Below, in pieces: positions 48,824-51,801 of a stretch of DNA of 51,801 nt. The first letter of the stretch is position 1. Each line of letters starts with the position of its first letter. This stretch comes from Dissophora ornata (Eukaryota > Mortierellomycota > Mortierellomycetes > Mortierellales > Mortierellaceae), in assembly GCA_025201705.1 (NCBI GenBank), contig MU616707.1:1-51801 (forward strand), written 5' to 3'. The position numbers and the translations under genes were made by a program. The notes under the pieces were generated by a model. It was not told the DNA's origin, ran no database searches, and saw only the letters and a program-made list of their open reading frames with translations.

Positions 48824-49768
48824 GGGATGAGTGGTGTGTGTGGTTTGAGCAGTGTGTGAAAGAGGTGAATGAGGCGAGGGGGGGGGGACGGCGGAGAAAA
48901 GTGTGCAAGAAGGTTAGAGCTATTTGAGCAAGACTAAGAAGGCTGCAGATAAGGAAGAAAGTGGATGAGGAGAACAGAGAGTGGCGGAGGGAAAGTAGAA
49001 GAGCAAGGCTGAGCTAGGGACTGAGCCTCATTGCCACGGCTCCTGGACAAAGAAGGAAGGAAGGAGTTGTACGTGGACAGGGGACTCAGACTCGGCGCAG
49101 GTGGGCTGTGTTATATTTCTAGTCTATTTCCTATCTGATCAGTCATGAACAAGGGTGGCGGACTGCGTGTGTGTTCTGAACATGTTTGTACTGCACCTGA
49201 ATCTGACCCTGACTGCAGTACGCCCTGCTGCTCTGTGGCAGCAGACATTGTCAGGGCAACGCTACGAGGGGCCACTCTTATTTCTGCGCTCTCTGCCAGA
49301 CCTGGTGCTGCTGCTGCTGCTGCTGGCGAGGGCCTTGGCAATGGCGAAGCTGGTGCTGGGGGCGAAGGAGTCGTCGGGGACATGTGTCCAATATTTCTTG
49401 TGCTACAACTCTGCTCTGGACTATGAGCTGGGTCTTTTTCCTTGAAAGTAAATCGAATGATGCCAAAAGTGAATGGGAATTGACAGCAGGAAGACAAGAG
49501 AAGAGAGGAGACACGATGCACCCAAGCAAAAAGTCGAGAGCGATGGTCGCCAATAGCTCTCTCTCTCCGAGGGGACATACAAATGTATCCATGCTGGACA
49601 TGCAACTCTCTTGTTGATTTGGTTGTTTCTCAGCTCAATACGCTTTTTGCGCCCCCTTGATTTATGAGGTGTACCATGATGCTTTGCGTAATAACACAAT
49701 AACACGCAACATCCATTACATTCTTCACTCATTTCACCTGCAACTCTGTCATTCTCAGCATTCCCCCA
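48824..49768. promoter_or_regulatory. Divergent promoter region, CCH1 / PTP
   Basis: 945 bp between opposed starts. It has G-rich and GA-rich patches (48875-48890) and a GCT-type triplet run at about 49308-49324. Short open frames at 49100-49600 on both strands look non-coding. Confidence 0.45.
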
Positions 49769-51230
49769 ATGCCATTCTTCTCTTCATCCTCATCCTCATC
49801 CCCGGCTGCATCCCTGGCTAGGCTGCCTGGATTCCTCCGGCAAGAGAGTGCATCTCGCAAGACCGAGCTGCAGCAACTCTTTAGCCAGCTCAACCGGCAG
49901 GAGCGCCAACGCCTCGAGGCTGCCTACAGCCCAGACTCGCCCTTCTCTACTCTCCAGGCTGTTCGTCCACCGGCGCTGGGCTTGAATCGATGTAAGTCAT
50001 CTGGTCTTTAATTTGCTTATGTTTTGGAAAGAGCTTTCACTATACTCTTGCTACTTGGTAAAAACATAATAATAACAAGGGCAGCTACGAGTTGGAGGGG
50101 GATCTTACACTACACCGAGGTGTTCAAAAGAGAGAGCGGGTTGCAGTACATGACAAGAAATTAACTCTATCACCTGTAGCATTGGGCTGTGATCCAGGCA
50201 CATTTGAGGAAACCCCAGCCAGCTCCCCGGTACTATGCGTTGACATTGATTTTCCCCCCTTCTTTGTGCAAATGTTGTAGATTCCGATATTGTTCCATTC
50301 AAACACTCGCAGGTTGTTGTCGGCCCATCGAATCAAGTTCAACACCGGGCGGTGTTGTCGACATCATACATCAATGCCAATCGTATCACCGCTCCTTCCA
50401 GCTTGCGTTCTAGCCTACCTACAGACTGGCAAGGTTACATCGCAACCCAAGCCCCACTCCCCCAGACGCAGGGTCAGTTCTGGAAAATGGTCTATGAGCA
50501 AAATGTTCATGTCATTGTCTGTCTGACGGCTGTCAGCCCGGACCCAGATCGACGTGCTCAAAAGGCTGAGCGGTACTGGCCACTTGCAGGAGAAACGGAT
50601 GAGACGGACAACGATATTTGTGTAAGAAATGTGGATAGCGTCGATAGCCAGGGGCAGGTTGCTTACCGTCATTTTGAAATATGGAACCCGCACGAGAAGG
50701 GCACGAGTACTGCTGCTGCTGCTGCTGGAAGGCGAAATGTGCTGCTTGTCCATTACCAGGGTTGGCCTGATCATGGTGTACCAGCAACGACGGATGATCT
50801 GCGAGAGATTTTGTACAGGATACGAACATGGAAAACAGAACAGTCAAAGGGCAATCAACAAGAAGCATCTTTGATTCCAAAGAATTTTGGACCGATGGTG
50901 GTTCACTGCAGTGCTGGATGTGGCAGGACTGGCACGTTCTGTGTGATAGACACTCTCCTGTCAGTACTGGAAAAGACAAACTACCCGTACGTGGCGCCAT
51001 CTCCAAGTGGTGGAAACTATGCCACGATCCATGCAGGTGGTGCACAAACAGTTAACCAAGCAGTGCCTAGTCAAGGACAACAGAATGATGATGATGTTTA
51101 TGGTTGGCAAAGCGATCGGGATATTATTTACGAAACATTGAGTTCCTTCAGAGAGGAACGTATGTTGATGGTGCAGACCGCAGTCCAGTATAGCTTCTGT
51201 TACACAGCCGTACGCGACCTTTGTCAATGA
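49769..51230 (+). CDS. Classical protein tyrosine phosphatase
   Basis: Two exons, 49769-49991 and 50281-51230, giving 390 residues. The junction creates the family motif NRYSDIVPF (the 'NRYxD' loop that reads phosphotyrosine). Then follow SYINANRI, DWQGYIATQAPLPQTQGQFW, the WPDHG loop with the general-acid Asp, and the P-loop VHCSAGCGRTGTF. Its nucleophile Cys is at 50907-50909 and its Arg at 50925-50927. A Gln-rich C-terminal motif (MVQTAVQYSFCY) completes the fold. This is a complete cysteine-based PTP, similar in layout to yeast Ptp1 and fission yeast Pyp1-3, which act on MAP kinases. A polar insert of about 45 residues sits between the P-loop and the last helices. There is no membrane or targeting segment beyond a Ser-rich N-terminus. 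The gene diverges from CCH1. Confidence 0.94.
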
Positions 51231-51801
51231 GTCTATTTTGACTGAATAGAGGAAGAAGAAAGAACGGCAATTGGGCAGTTGATTAGAAACAGATAGATCT
51301 TTCTGTCAAAAAAAAAAAAGTGTAAATGTAAATGTAAATGTAAAAACGTGTAAAAACGTGTGCTGCGGTGTGTGTGTGTGGCTGCGGTATTGTGTGGCAG
51401 CGTCGGTCTTGCGCCCAAAAATTGCAATGTTTCCTTATGTCGCGTAATCGCCCATTACCAATGGTCGTGTGCAAAAAAAAAAAATAAAAAAAGAGAGCAA
51501 AACACAGGGTTGCTGCCGATCGAGGAAACATGCACAAAAACAACTTGTATCTGGGAAACCATGTAGGCACAGCCAAAGCAGTAAATGCACTCTTTGTTTT
51601 TTTTCTTTTCCTGCGTTGCAAGACTCGCTACTCCGTCAGCGCAACGCCTCAACTTTAAAATGTTTCGTGTTATTCTCCGCGGGATCAATTGATGGTGATC
51701 ATGACACTTTTTGGGGAGACAAGATCTGGTGGGGGTCATTGTTTGATTTTTTCAAAGTTTCCAAATTCCACTCCTGGATCTTGCAGCCTGAGAGGGGGGG
51801 G
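51231..51801. other. 3' flank, no gene seen; ends in G homopolymer
   Basis: It contains short tandem repeats (TGTAAA units at 51320-51345 and GTGTAAAAAC twice at 51348-51361) and A runs. The last bases are a G run, which may be a contig end. Confidence 0.6.

Noticed and set aside
49100..49620. Open frames on both strands upstream of the phosphatase gene
   Set aside because: Low-complexity Leu/Ala runs from a GCT-type triplet tract, with no recognised domain. They lie in the divergent promoter region.
50050..50165. Possible extra exon in the phosphatase intron (SWRGILHYTEVFKRES)
   Set aside because: It ends in a stop, and direct splicing of 49991 to 50281 recreates the canonical NRYSDIVPF motif.

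Overview
The window looks like a nuclear contig from an early-diverging filamentous fungus. It has spliceosomal genes with short introns (about 60-300 nt, GT..AG). It carries a fungal GNA1, a fungal EF-hand/MscS channel, a Cch1-type calcium channel, and a large NACHT-pentapeptide-WD40 protein. It also has an animal-like poly(ADP-ribose) glycohydrolase, which yeasts lack. My best guess is Mortierellomycotina or a near relative, by family resemblance only. There is one 10-N assembly gap (19591-19600). The first and last bases are C and G homopolymers, so the window may be a whole contig.

Layout. 1-2117: no gene seen; a ~96-nt poly-A tract. 2118-3653 (-): disordered protein with a conserved basic C-terminus. 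3654-6280: nothing recognisable. About 6560-8345 (-): decayed transposase-like pseudogene. 8705-9760 (-) and 10018-10593 (+): divergent genes for two mitochondrial large-subunit ribosomal proteins, uL24m and mL54. 11211-14450 (-): nucleoporin Nic96/Nup93. 14833-17788 (+): F-box/WD40 protein of beta-TrCP type. 17961-19068 (-): double-CDGSH iron-sulfur protein. 19659-21788 (+): Trm5 tRNA m1G37 methyltransferase. 22553-23577: a near-perfect 1-kb palindrome. 23884-28880 (+): the NACHT-pentapeptide-WD40 (NLR-like) gene. 30663-31310 (-): GNA1. 32484-36573 (+): mechanosensitive channel. 36745-37612 (-): Mediator MED31. About 37999-40851 (+): PARG. 41257-48823 (-): Cch1-like channel. 49769-51230 (+): protein tyrosine phosphatase.

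The conserved genes are mostly housekeeping (translation, nuclear pore, ubiquitin ligase, chitin precursor, transcription) plus two calcium/stress channels; they form no single pathway. They are arranged as consecutive divergent (-/+) pairs. The NLR-like gene is the one intact gene outside this pattern, and it sits beside the palindrome, so that block (about 22-30 kb) is the accessory part of the window.

The most interesting points are: the NLR-like gene with six near-identical WD40 repeats that vary at only a few positions; the adjacent 1-kb inverted repeat; a PCNA-binding-type motif in a fungal-specific insert of PARG; and predicted 4-nt and 17-nt micro-exons, both needed to keep conserved motifs in frame.
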